Shown: positions 8,306 through 14,520 of the stretch, in pieces
How positions within the stretch are numbered: position 1 is the stretch's first letter
How the letters are laid out: each line of letters begins with the position of its first letter
NCBI GenBank assembly: GCA_964620345.1
Contig: CAZUHK010000046.1
Location: 1-16,857, forward strand
DNA length: 16,857 nt
Source: CAZUHK01 sp964620345
Lineage (GTDB): Bacteria; Planctomycetota; Phycisphaerae; Phycisphaerales; Zrk34
Direction of reading: 5' to 3'
Notes under the pieces: generated by a model
Told to the model about the DNA's origin: nothing
What the model saw: only the letters and a program-made list of their open reading frames with translations
Database searches by the model: none
Translations under genes and position numbers: made by a program

Positions 8306-9212
8306 CGCCGGTCAGTGTAGAGCCGGCCCCAGACGCCTGCCACCAGCCCGGAGCCGGCCCATCGACCCGTCCATCGCCGCTGAATCGATCGTCCTGCTGG
8401 TCATGCTCGCCATCGTCGGGGGCGGGTTGTATCGGCTGTGGCGCGGCCGGCGATTTGCCCGCGCCGCGTTCAACGATGCGCCGCTTCGTGCGGGTCGGCT
8501 CAACCTGGCCGACCTTTGCCTGGCCCTGGGCGGCTGGATGCTCGGCGCGGCGGTGGCGGTGCAGTTGCTCGTCCGCGACATGCCCGAGCAGCCGGCGCCC
8601 GCGGACCTGCTGCGGGTCACCAGCGCCGGCGCGTTGGGCGCGTCGGTCGTTGTGATCGCCTTGCTGGCTCGCGTCGCGGTGGCGTTCGATCAGGGCCTGC
8701 GCGGCTTTGGCCTTGGCATCGGCCGAATCATGCGAGCGCTGGGCACCACCGGCGCGGTGACGCTGTTCATCCTGCCCGCTACGTTCCTCACGCTCGCGGC
8801 GGTGACGCTGCTGCTGGGTGCGGTCGGCGTGGAAAGCCCGGCGATCGCTCACGACCTGCTCTACGCGATCCGCGACGGCTCGCCGACGGTCCGGGCCGGG
8901 CTGATTGCCGCGGCGGTGCTCATCGCGCCGCTGATCGAGGAGATCGTCTTCCGCGGGATCATCCAATCCGGCCTGCGGCAGGCGGGCGTCGTGGCCCGGC
9001 CGTGGCACGCGATCGTCGCGACCGCTGCATTATTTGCATTGATCCACGGCAACGTCGCGTATCAGGCGTGGCCGGGCCTGTTCGTGCTGGCCCTGGGCCT
9101 GGGTTACGTCTACGAGCGTACCGGCTCGCTTTGGAGTTCTATCCTGATCCATGCGATCTTCAACGCCCTCAACATCGCGATGGTGCTGGCCGGGGTGGTC
9201 AGCGATGGTTAG
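8295..9212 (+). CDS. CPBP-family intramembrane metalloprotease
   Basis: This is a polytopic membrane protein of the CPBP/Abi (CAAX-protease-like) family, which cleaves or modifies membrane substrates. The family motif EEIVFRG (EExxxR) is at about residues 214-220. The conserved histidine motifs are ALIHGN and HAIFNALN, the latter in the last membrane helix. Several hydrophobic helices precede the motifs, including IVLLVMLAIVGGGLY near the N-terminus. The start is uncertain. The ATG at 8295 overlaps the divergent trpC start by 11 bp and begins with an unlikely Arg/Pro-rich stretch. The next ATG at 8403 would cut the first membrane helix. A rare ATC start at 8361, preceded by GGAG, is possible. 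The stop overlaps the next lipoprotein gene, so it likely leads the lipoprotein operon. Confidence 0.85.
   Translation: MLAIAGQCRAGPRRLPPARSRPIDPSIAAESIVLLVMLAIVGGGLYRLWRGRRFARAAFNDAPLRAGRLNLADLCLALGGWMLGAAVAVQLLVRDMPEQPAPADLLRVTSAGALGASVVVIALLARVAVAFDQGLRGFGLGIGRIMRALGTTGAVTLFILPATFLTLAAVTLLLGAVGVESPAIAHDLLYAIRDGSPTVRAGLIAAAVLIAPLIEEIVFRGIIQSGLRQAGVVARPWHAIVATAALFALIHGNVAYQAWPGLFVLALGLGYVYERTGSLWSSILIHAIFNALNIAMVLAGVVSDG
8314..8319 (-). promoter_or_regulatory. Possible -10 box for trpC
   Basis: On the minus strand TACACT lies 8 bp before the trpC ATG, with a weak GTGGCA 18 bp further upstream. If it is used, the transcript would start at or within a few bases of the start codon, giving a nearly leaderless trpC mRNA. 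No Shine-Dalgarno is seen, which fits, but the evidence is thin. Confidence 0.25.
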
Positions 9213-9705
9213 CCGGACGATGGTGGTGTCGGCCGCGGCGATGCTGATCGGCTGCTCGGCGCCGCGGGTGAACAACACCCGCCTGACCGGCACCGATCTG
9301 GTGGCCATGACCGATGCGATGGTCGGGTCGCTGGCCAACGACCCGCAAGTCGCGGCGCGGTCGGGCCGGTGGATCATCGCCGCCGACCGGGTGGTCAATC
9401 ACACCAACGACATCATCCCCCGGCGCGAGCAGCAGGCGTACCTGGCCCGGCTGCGGGCGCTGCTCAACGAAGCCGAGCTGCCGGGCATGGTGTTCGTTCG
9501 GGAGGCCGAGCTGGCTTCGATCGGCCGCACGCGCCCGACGCACGTGCTCACCGCCGAGTTCTACGCGCTGACCCACGCCGGCCGGACCGCCCGCAGTGAT
9601 GCTTACCTGTGTACGTTTGGACTGGTGGACCTGGCCGACGATACGGTGATCTGGGAAGACCGCTACGAGGTGAAGTACCAGGTGCGACGCGGCAAGCTGG
9701 ACTGA
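9205..9705 (+). CDS. LpoB-like lipoprotein, first paralogue
   Basis: This 166-aa protein has a lipoprotein signal with a lipobox LIGC (C17) and Ser at +2, suggesting outer-membrane sorting. The body resembles LpoB, the outer-membrane activator of the peptidoglycan synthase PBP1B: a start like DLVAMTDAMVGSLANDPQ, a strand resembling the LpoB pattern of a beta strand ending in NRT (here IIAADRVVNHTNDI), then LARLRALLNEAELPG. It ends in LVDLADDTVIWEDRYEVKY, closely matched in the second paralogue at 11721. The ATG overlaps the CPBP gene by 8 nt, so the two are translationally linked. The next gene starts 2 nt after its stop. Whether it activates a peptidoglycan synthase here is inference from family. 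Confidence 0.82.
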   Translation: MVSRTMVVSAAAMLIGCSAPRVNNTRLTGTDLVAMTDAMVGSLANDPQVAARSGRWIIAADRVVNHTNDIIPRREQQAYLARLRALLNEAELPGMVFVREAELASIGRTRPTHVLTAEFYALTHAGRTARSDAYLCTFGLVDLADDTVIWEDRYEVKYQVRRGKLD

Positions 9706-9707
9706 GC

Positions 9708-11288
9708 ATGCGACGAATCTGCCTGGCCATAACGCTGTGGCTGGTCGCGAGCGGATGTGCCCGATACAAGCACTCCGAGGCGCCGCACCTGTATTACGCG
9801 CACCTGTACACCGAGGCCCGCGCGGTGGCCCGGCCCGACGCGGCCGACCGCGACAGCCCCGATGTCGTGCTGGACAACATGCGGCTGGGCCTGGCGTCAC
9901 TGGCCTGGGGCGACCTCGACGAGGCCGAGCGGGCCCTGCTGGCCGCGTACGAGTACCTGACCAGTGGCAAGGTGAACGATCCGACGCGCGCCGCGTTCAG
10001 CCGCATCGGCCAGGAGGGCGTGCGGGTCTGGACCGGCGAGCCGTACGAGCGGGCGATGTGCTTTCACTACATGGCGGTGCTCTACATGCTCAAGGGCGAG
10101 TGGGACAACGCCCGGGCCGCGGCGCGCAACTCGCTGTTCTCACTCAAGCAGTTCGACGCCGAGGGCGAGGCGGCGGTCGCGACGATCGAATCGCAATTCA
10201 CCCTGGGCTATCTCGTTTTGGGTCTTTCGCAGTTGATGACCGGCCACGACGAGGCGGCGAAGCGGCCGTTGCAGCGCGTCGAGCAACTGCGGCCGGACCT
10301 GGCGCCGCTGGTGGCCACGATCCGGGGCGGTTCGTTCGACACGCTGCTGCTGGTCGACACCGGGCGCGGGCCGCGCAAGGTTGCGGTCGGCACGGCCGGC
10401 AGCGAGGTGCGGTTGGGTTCGACCGGCCGCGTCGATTCGCCCTCGCAGGTTCGCGCCGCGATCGACGGCCACGCGGTCGAATTGCCGACATCGGATGCGG
10501 TGGTTGACTTATGGGCGCTGGCGCAGCATCGGCGGTGGTGGTCGCTGGACACGCTGCGAAAGGCCAAGGCGATCGCGGGCGACGTGCTGACCAAGGCCGG
10601 CCTGGGCGCGGTGGTGGTCGGCGCGGCCCAGGACAGCCGCGAAGCGGTGATCGCCGGGGCCGGCGCGATCGTCGCGGGGTTGCTGCTTCAGGCCTCGGCA
10701 AAAGCCGACACACGACACCTGGCGATGCTGCCGCGGCGGGTGTACCTGCTGCCGCTGACGCTCGGCGAGGGTCGGCACGATTTGACCCTCGACTTCGACT
10801 ATGCCGATTCCATCGGCGCGACGTGGCACAACCTCACCGGCGGCTCGCCCGGCCGGCCCGCGGTCTACTACCTCCGCCATCACGATGGCAACTACGGCGG
10901 CATGCCACGCTGGGCCGATCGGCCGCTTTACTTCACCGAACACGACACGGCCCCGATGGAGCTGAAGCCCTACATCCTCGGTGGACGTGACCTGGCGCCG
11001 CCCGATTCGCCACGGCTGATCGAACTGCACCGGGCCGAGGGCATCGTGTTCCAGCCCGGCCCGCAGGGGTTCACCGATGAACGGGCGCTGGACCCGGCCC
11101 TGTACCGCCACGTCACCGAACGCGGCCGCGTGCTCTGGTCACCGGCGCCGGGCACCCACGGTTACCAGAAGCTCACCCGCACCGAACACCCGCGCTACGA
11201 GCCCAGGTCGCCCACCGTGCAACAACTGCAAACGGGCAATGAACCGTCCGGCCGTTCGTCCGCTACGATAGAAGGCCGGGGCCGATAG
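9708..11288 (+). CDS. COG3014-like outer-membrane lipoprotein with TPR-like repeats
   Basis: This 526-aa lipoprotein has lipobox VASGC (C17) with Ala at +2. The N-terminal third is helical with TPR-like units (NMRLGLASLAWGDLDEAERA and YMAVLYMLKGEWDNARAAAR). The centre has beta-rich sequence and a glycine-rich hydrophobic stretch around residues 295-335 (GAVVVGAAQ ... AGAGAIVAGLLLQA). The tail after about residue 400 is hydrophilic. Overall order and neighbours fit the COG3014 family of uncharacterised lipoproteins, which in some Gammaproteobacteria neighbour ycfL and lpoB. It begins 2 nt after the first LpoB-like gene and is followed 22 nt later by the YcfL-like gene. It may be a scaffold for the flanking lipoproteins. 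That is inference. The family assignment is from memory of sequence pattern and context. Confidence 0.75.
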   Translation: MRRICLAITLWLVASGCARYKHSEAPHLYYAHLYTEARAVARPDAADRDSPDVVLDNMRLGLASLAWGDLDEAERALLAAYEYLTSGKVNDPTRAAFSRIGQEGVRVWTGEPYERAMCFHYMAVLYMLKGEWDNARAAARNSLFSLKQFDAEGEAAVATIESQFTLGYLVLGLSQLMTGHDEAAKRPLQRVEQLRPDLAPLVATIRGGSFDTLLLVDTGRGPRKVAVGTAGSEVRLGSTGRVDSPSQVRAAIDGHAVELPTSDAVVDLWALAQHRRWWSLDTLRKAKAIAGDVLTKAGLGAVVVGAAQDSREAVIAGAGAIVAGLLLQASAKADTRHLAMLPRRVYLLPLTLGEGRHDLTLDFDYADSIGATWHNLTGGSPGRPAVYYLRHHDGNYGGMPRWADRPLYFTEHDTAPMELKPYILGGRDLAPPDSPRLIELHRAEGIVFQPGPQGFTDERALDPALYRHVTERGRVLWSPAPGTHGYQKLTRTEHPRYEPRSPTVQQLQTGNEPSGRSSATIEGRGR

Positions 11289-11310
11289 CCGGTAAAGGAG
11301 CAATCGACCG

Positions 11311-11724
11311 ATGCCACACCCGATCCCGATTCCCCGTTCCCTGCTGGCAGTCGCCGCGCTGGGCCTCGCGCTCGCCGGCTGCCACGACCCGATCACCGCC
11401 AAGCCGGACGTGGTCGATCAGTACCCGCACGTCACCTTCAGCAAGAAGTCGCTGGCCAAGGCCGTGCGGCTCAACCCGCCGACCGTGACCCAAACCGACA
11501 CCGGCAACCTGGCCGTCAGCCAGCCGATCCGCTCGATCGCCGGCGAGGGGCTGGACATCGAGTACAAGTTCGTCTGGCTGGACAAGCTCGGCCGCGGCGT
11601 CCGGCCGGAGATGACCTGGCGGTACAAGCGGCTCGAGCCGAATCAGCCCGACATGCTCACCGCCTCGGCGTCGAGCGACGAGGCCACCGACTACCAGATC
11701 CAACTGCGCTGGAGCTTGCCATGA
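11311..11724 (+). CDS. ycfL: YcfL-like (DUF1425) lipoprotein
   Basis: This 137-aa lipoprotein has a signal peptide ending in lipobox LAGC (C24), +2 His. After the lipid anchor it has a beta-sandwich-like sequence typical of YcfL/DUF1425, including LAVSQPIRSIAGEGLDIEYKF and VWLDKLGRGVRPEMTWRYKRL. E. coli YcfL is a periplasmic lipoprotein of unknown function, encoded directly upstream of lpoB. Here the same order is kept: its stop overlaps the ATG of the following LpoB-like gene by 4 nt (ATGA). A good Shine-Dalgarno AAAGGAG lies at 11294-11300. The family call rests on the segment resemblance plus this shared order. Confidence 0.75.
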   Translation: MPHPIPIPRSLLAVAALGLALAGCHDPITAKPDVVDQYPHVTFSKKSLAKAVRLNPPTVTQTDTGNLAVSQPIRSIAGEGLDIEYKFVWLDKLGRGVRPEMTWRYKRLEPNQPDMLTASASSDEATDYQIQLRWSLP

Positions 11725-12263
11725 ATGCCACCCGCCTGATGACACTCGCGCTGATCGCGCTGTTCGCCGTGGCCTGCGGGCCGGACAACAAGGGCATCGA
11801 GCACGGCAAGCGCATCGAGCGCCGCGCCGGTGACAGCGGCGGCCTGGGCAGCGCCGACCTGGCGACCGCCAGCGAGCAGGCCGTCGAGGGCATCGCCAAC
11901 GTCCCGGCCATCCGCACCGCCGAGGGGCGTACCGTGATCGTGATGGACCAGGTCGAGAACCGCACGTCCGATCCCTCGGCCGACTTCCAGATCTTCCTCG
12001 CCCGCATCCGGGCGCTACTCAACCAGAGCGGCGCGAGCAAAGCGCTGGTGTTTGTCGAGACCCGCGCCAAGGCCGAGCAGATCAAGGCCCGCGAGGGCTT
12101 TCCGCAGGAAGCCACCGCCCGGACGCTTCCGACATACGGCCTGACCGCGACGTTCTACGACCTGCCGCGCGGCGCGAATAACTACCACCTGCTCACCTTC
12201 CAACTGGTTGACCTGCGCAACGACCTGATCGCTTGGGAAGACAGCTATGAGGTGAAGCTGTAG
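11721..12263 (+). CDS. lpoB: LpoB-like lipoprotein, second paralogue (PBP activator family)
   Basis: This 180-aa lipoprotein has lipobox AVAC (C19) with Gly at +2. LpoB hallmarks are ASEQAVEGIANVPAIRTAEG, the strand VIVMDQVENRTSD and ARIRALLNQSGASKALVFVE, in the order seen in the E. coli PBP1B activator. Its end (TFQLVDLRNDLIAWEDSYEV) aligns well with the end of the first LpoB-like protein, so the two are paralogues. Translation is coupled to the YcfL-like gene by a 4-nt overlap. A likely role is in regulating peptidoglycan synthesis from the outer membrane. Compared with E. coli, it lacks the long disordered linker, so its reach across the periplasm would be short, and the partner enzyme is unknown. 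Confidence 0.8.
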   Translation: MNATRLMTLALIALFAVACGPDNKGIEHGKRIERRAGDSGGLGSADLATASEQAVEGIANVPAIRTAEGRTVIVMDQVENRTSDPSADFQIFLARIRALLNQSGASKALVFVETRAKAEQIKAREGFPQEATARTLPTYGLTATFYDLPRGANNYHLLTFQLVDLRNDLIAWEDSYEVKL

Positions 12264-12330
12264 CCGGGCCGCTAAACCGCCGCCCGCGCGATGCCGATAA
12301 CCCCATCGGAACCTTCGAGCGGAGGTGGGC

Positions 12331-12642
12331 ATGAGCACCGACAACTTCCGACCCTGGCGGACCGACGCCCAGCCCGACGCGGCTCTGGCCGATCACGCCG
12401 ACGCGCAATGGCGCGACCTGCTGGCCGAGTCGCGCCGATCCGTGGCGGCGCTGCGTGAGTTGATCGACCGGGCCGACCCTCGAATCGACCTGGGCGCGCA
12501 ATTGCTGCGGGCGCTGAGCGAGCGTGAGCAAGGGGGCAACGATGCCTTGATCGCCCAGCGCCTCGACGCCCTCGAACGACGCCTCGATGCGATCGAGCAT
12601 CGTCTGGCCGCGACGCCGCGCCCGATGCCACGCGCCGCGTAA
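12331..12642 (+). CDS. Small coiled-coil hypothetical protein, 103 aa
   Basis: I do not recognise this protein. It is soluble, without signal or membrane segment. Residues 28-45 form a charged helix (WRDLLAESRRSVAALREL), and the C-terminal part (about 75-95, QRLDALERRLDAIEHRLA) has clear heptad character with Leu/Ile at a and d positions, so it should form a short coiled coil. The ATG at 12331 has GGAGG at 12321-12325. A GTG at 12325 in the same frame would overlap the Shine-Dalgarno and is not preferred. It follows the LpoB-like gene by 67 nt and could be in the same transcript. Confidence 0.7.
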   Translation: MSTDNFRPWRTDAQPDAALADHADAQWRDLLAESRRSVAALRELIDRADPRIDLGAQLLRALSEREQGGNDALIAQRLDALERRLDAIEHRLAATPRPMPRAA

Positions 12643-12694
12643 ACACCACGGTCCGGCCAACATCGCCCGGCGGTGCGGTAGCATCGCGGCGATT

Positions 12695-12722
12695 GGTGCG
12701 CATAGTATCCGCTGGGCGCACC
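12695..12722. promoter_or_regulatory. Inverted repeat at the DJ-1 gene leader
   Basis: GGTGCGC (12695-12701) and GCGCACC (12716-12722) are perfectly complementary, separated by 14 nt that contain a -10-like TAGTAT (12703-12708). The right arm ends 3 nt before the AAAGGAG Shine-Dalgarno (12725-12731). It could be an operator over the promoter, or an mRNA hairpin that hides the ribosome site. Which one is undecided. Confidence 0.45.
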
Positions 12723-12738
12723 GCAAAGGAGAAACGCC

Positions 12739-13269
12739 ATGGGACAACTCGACGCCAAGCACATCCTCATGTTCGTCGACGACGTGTACGAAGACCTCGA
12801 GCTGTGGTACCCCAAGCTGCGGCTGATCGAGGAGGGCGCGGGCGTGACCATAGCCGGGCCCGAGGCGAACAAGACTTACGCGGGCAAGCACGGCTACCCG
12901 TGCAGGTCCGACGCGCCGATCGACATGATGGAGGAAGCCGACTTCGACGGCCTGGTCATCCCCGGCGGCTTCGCGCCCGACAAACTGCGGCGCGACCCGA
13001 AGGTGCTGGCGCTGACCCGTGCGTTTCACGAGTCGGGCAAGCTGGTGGCCCACATCTGCCACGCCGGGTGGATCCCGATCTCCGCGGGCATCGTCAAGGG
13101 CTTTCGCGTCACCAGCACGCCGGGCATCAAGGACGATCTGGTGAACGCCGGGGCGACGTGGGTGGACGAGCCGGTCGTGATCGACCGCAACCAGGTCACC
13201 GCCCGCCGCCCGCCGGACCTGCCGGATTTCTGCAAGGCGATCATCGAGGTGATGACCGGGCTGGACTGA
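12739..13269 (+). CDS. DJ-1/PfpI family protein
   Basis: This 176-aa cytoplasmic protein belongs to the DJ-1/PfpI superfamily, which includes stress-related deglycase/hydrolase and peptidase members. The nucleophile elbow reads AHICHAGW with C107 followed by His, and the conserved acidic residue is E18 in VYEDLE. The motif LVIPGGFAPDKLR is typical. The end, FRVTSTPGIKDDLVNAGATW and VTARRPPDLPDFCKAII, fits bacterial PfpI-like members. Length is normal (165-190 aa). ATG at 12739 with AAAGGAG 7 nt upstream is well supported. The actual activity cannot be predicted, as members differ (glyoxalase-type, protease, chaperone). It has its own candidate regulatory inverted repeat and stands alone between the coiled-coil gene and a large intergenic repeat. 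Confidence 0.93.
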   Translation: MGQLDAKHILMFVDDVYEDLELWYPKLRLIEEGAGVTIAGPEANKTYAGKHGYPCRSDAPIDMMEEADFDGLVIPGGFAPDKLRRDPKVLALTRAFHESGKLVAHICHAGWIPISAGIVKGFRVTSTPGIKDDLVNAGATWVDEPVVIDRNQVTARRPPDLPDFCKAIIEVMTGLD

Positions 13270-13273
13270 GTGT

Positions 13274-13368
13274 GTTGATTCGTTCATGCGTTGACTCGTT
13301 GACCCGGCATGCGCCCCAGCCGGCGTTCGAATCAGCGGGTTAACGAGTTAACGGGTTAACCAGACAAC
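13274..13368. repeat. Large imperfect inverted repeat made of GTTRACYC octamers
   Basis: Two 32-nt arms (13274-13305 and 13337-13368) flank a 31-nt loop. Each arm consists of four octamers close to GTTRACYC (read on the reverse strand in the right arm). Aligning left with reverse-complemented right gives 24 of 32 identities. Four of the mismatches would be G-U pairs in RNA and four are true mismatches. The loop has a small inner stem, CGCC (13312-13315) with GGCG (13322-13325). It starts 5 nt after the DJ-1 stop and ends 24 bp before the ribH -10 box. No T-run follows, so a simple terminator role is not supported. Confidence 0.75.
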
Positions 13369-13391
13369 GGGTGGCCGCGGCCGTGTCCTGC

Positions 13392-13397
13392 TATAAT
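13392..13397 (+). promoter_or_regulatory. Consensus -10 box for ribH
   Basis: A perfect TATAAT lies 29 nt upstream of the ribH ATG, giving a leader of about 23 nt. No good -35 hexamer is seen at 16-18 bp; the region there is the edge of the octamer repeat. Confidence 0.5.
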
Positions 13398-13426
13398 CGT
13401 CTCCCCGCACACGACAGGGACCGAGC

Positions 13427-13891
13427 ATGCCCAACATCATCGAAGGCAACATCACGGTCGGCCAGGCGAAGCTGGCGATCGTCGTCAGCCGCTTCAACGA
13501 CTTCATCACCTCCAAGCTGCTCGCGGGCGCGCTGGACACCCTCCGTCGGCACGGCGGCGACCCCGAGGCGGTGACGGTCGTCTGGGTGCCCGGCAGTTTT
13601 GAGCTGGCGGTGACCGCCAAGAAGCTCGCCCAGAGCGGCAAGTTCGACGCGGTCGTCTGCCTGGGCTGCGTGATCAAGGGTTCGACGGTGCACTACGATT
13701 GCGTGGTGAGTGCCGCGACCAGCGGGATCAGCCGCGTGGCGATCGAGACGGGCCTGCCGATCATCTTCGGCGTGCTGACGTGCGACACGATCGAACAGGC
13801 GGTCGAGCGTGCGGGCACGAAGATGGGCAACGCCGGGGCCAAGGCCGCGGCCGCCGCGATCGAGATGGCCAACCTGTTCGAGCAGTTGTGA
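13427..13891 (+). CDS. ribH: 6,7-dimethyl-8-ribityllumazine synthase
   Basis: This 154-aa enzyme condenses the ribitylamino-pyrimidinedione with dihydroxybutanone phosphate in the penultimate step of riboflavin synthesis, usually as a 60-subunit capsid or pentamers. Landmarks are SRFNDFIT near the N-terminus (substrate stacking Phe), WVPGSFELA, LGCVIKGSTVHYDCV with the general-acid His (about H89), FGVLTCDTIEQAVERAG and GNAGAKAAAAAIEMA. Length is typical. The start has AGGGA at 13416-13420. The stop overlaps the GTG start of nusB by 4 nt, the common ribH-nusB arrangement. No other rib gene is in the window and no FMN riboswitch is seen in the short leader. Confidence 0.97.
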   Translation: MPNIIEGNITVGQAKLAIVVSRFNDFITSKLLAGALDTLRRHGGDPEAVTVVWVPGSFELAVTAKKLAQSGKFDAVVCLGCVIKGSTVHYDCVVSAATSGISRVAIETGLPIIFGVLTCDTIEQAVERAGTKMGNAGAKAAAAAIEMANLFEQL

Positions 13892-14454
13892 GCGATACTG
13901 CACAAAAGCTTCGGCGCCCCACACGCGAGCTGGCGCTGCAGATTCTGTACCTCATCGACGCCCGGCAGCAGGACGCGGACGACGCGGTCGAGATCGCGCT
14001 GGCCCAGCCGGTGCTGGCCGACGACGAGACCGACGCGCTGGCCCAGCCGCTGACCGACGAGCAGAAGCAGCGGGCCGCCCACATCGCCCGCGAGGCCCAC
14101 GCCATGCGCCGGCGGGCCGACGATCTGGCCAGCGAGCTTGCGCCGACCTGGCCGACCAGCCGCCAGCCCGCGGTGGACCGGGCGATCCTCCGGCTGGCGT
14201 TCTACGAGATGGCCGTCGGCGTCACGCCACCCAAAGTCGCGATCAACGAAGCGATCGAGCTGGCCAAACGCTACAGCACCGAGCGCAGCCCCGCGTTCAT
14301 CAACGGCGTGCTGGACAAGATGATGCGCCGACTCCACGCGGCAGCGGAGAACAAGCCGCCAGAACAGGCCGACCCCGCCGACCCCTGGCTCGCCGACGCG
14401 ATGAATGACCAAGCGCGATCGACGAATGACCAGGGCCCGCCTCCGGGTACATGA
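13888..14454 (+). CDS. nusB: Transcription antitermination factor NusB
   Basis: This 188-aa RNA-binding protein acts with NusE (S10) in rRNA antitermination. Family motifs are PTRELALQILYLIDA at the start, PAVDRAILRLAFYEMAVG, PKVAINEAIELAKRYSTERS and PAFINGVLDKM. The GTG start at 13888 overlaps the ribH stop by 4 nt (GTGA), so translation is coupled. It is longer than usual NusB (130-165 aa) because of an acidic insertion around residues 30-65 and a non-conserved tail after about residue 150. The tail's last part (NDQARSTNDQ) is encoded by two copies of a GAATGACCA repeat, so the C-terminus appears to have been extended by an intergenic repeat. The core is intact and should function. Confidence 0.95.
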   Translation: MSDTAQKLRRPTRELALQILYLIDARQQDADDAVEIALAQPVLADDETDALAQPLTDEQKQRAAHIAREAHAMRRRADDLASELAPTWPTSRQPAVDRAILRLAFYEMAVGVTPPKVAINEAIELAKRYSTERSPAFINGVLDKMMRRLHAAAENKPPEQADPADPWLADAMNDQARSTNDQGPPPGT

Positions 14455-14509
14455 CGAAGCGCCGAGGTTCGGCTAACCTCTCGCTCCACGCATTGGTCGT
14501 TGGCCATTC
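14403..14509. repeat. Decayed inverted/direct repeat across the nusB-ftsY junction
   Basis: GAATGACCA occurs at 14403-14411 and 14424-14432. On the other side of the junction TGGCCATTC (14501-14509) is complementary to it at 8 of 9 positions, and TGGTC (14494-14498) matches its GACCA part. The pattern suggests a palindromic element of short degenerate units that has partly decayed. It overlaps the end of nusB and ends 12 bp before the ftsY ATG. Confidence 0.45.
14461..14480 (+). other. Two mutually exclusive hairpins in the nusB-ftsY spacer
   Basis: GCCGA (14461-14465) can pair with TCGGC (14469-14473), while GAGGTT (14464-14469) can pair with AACCTC (14475-14480). The two stems share bases and cannot coexist. 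No T-run follows, so this is a weak attenuator-like candidate only. Confidence 0.3.
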
Positions 14510-14520
14510 GGATCTTCCCC

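Noticed and set aside
11264..11269. TACGAT as a -10 box for an internal promoter before the YcfL-like gene
   Set aside because: It lies inside the end of the preceding coding region, no -35 is present, and the tight spacing fits co-transcription.
12193..13287. Minus-strand open frame (364 codons) opposite the DJ-1 and coiled-coil genes
   Set aside because: Antisense to a clear DJ-1/PfpI gene and spans intergenic sequence without any recognisable domain.
13325..13333. GTTCGAATC, identical to the tRNA T-loop consensus
   Set aside because: The flanking T-stem pairs at only three of five positions, and no D-arm, anticodon arm or acceptor stem can be found around it. It is the loop of the octamer inverted repeat.
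13274..13368. Octamer repeat considered as a CRISPR array or intrinsic terminator
   Set aside because: The units are contiguous with no spacers, the halves are inverted, and no T-run follows the structure.
13369..13426. FMN riboswitch before ribH
   Set aside because: The predicted leader is only about 30 nt and lacks the conserved FMN-element core, so there is no room for the aptamer.
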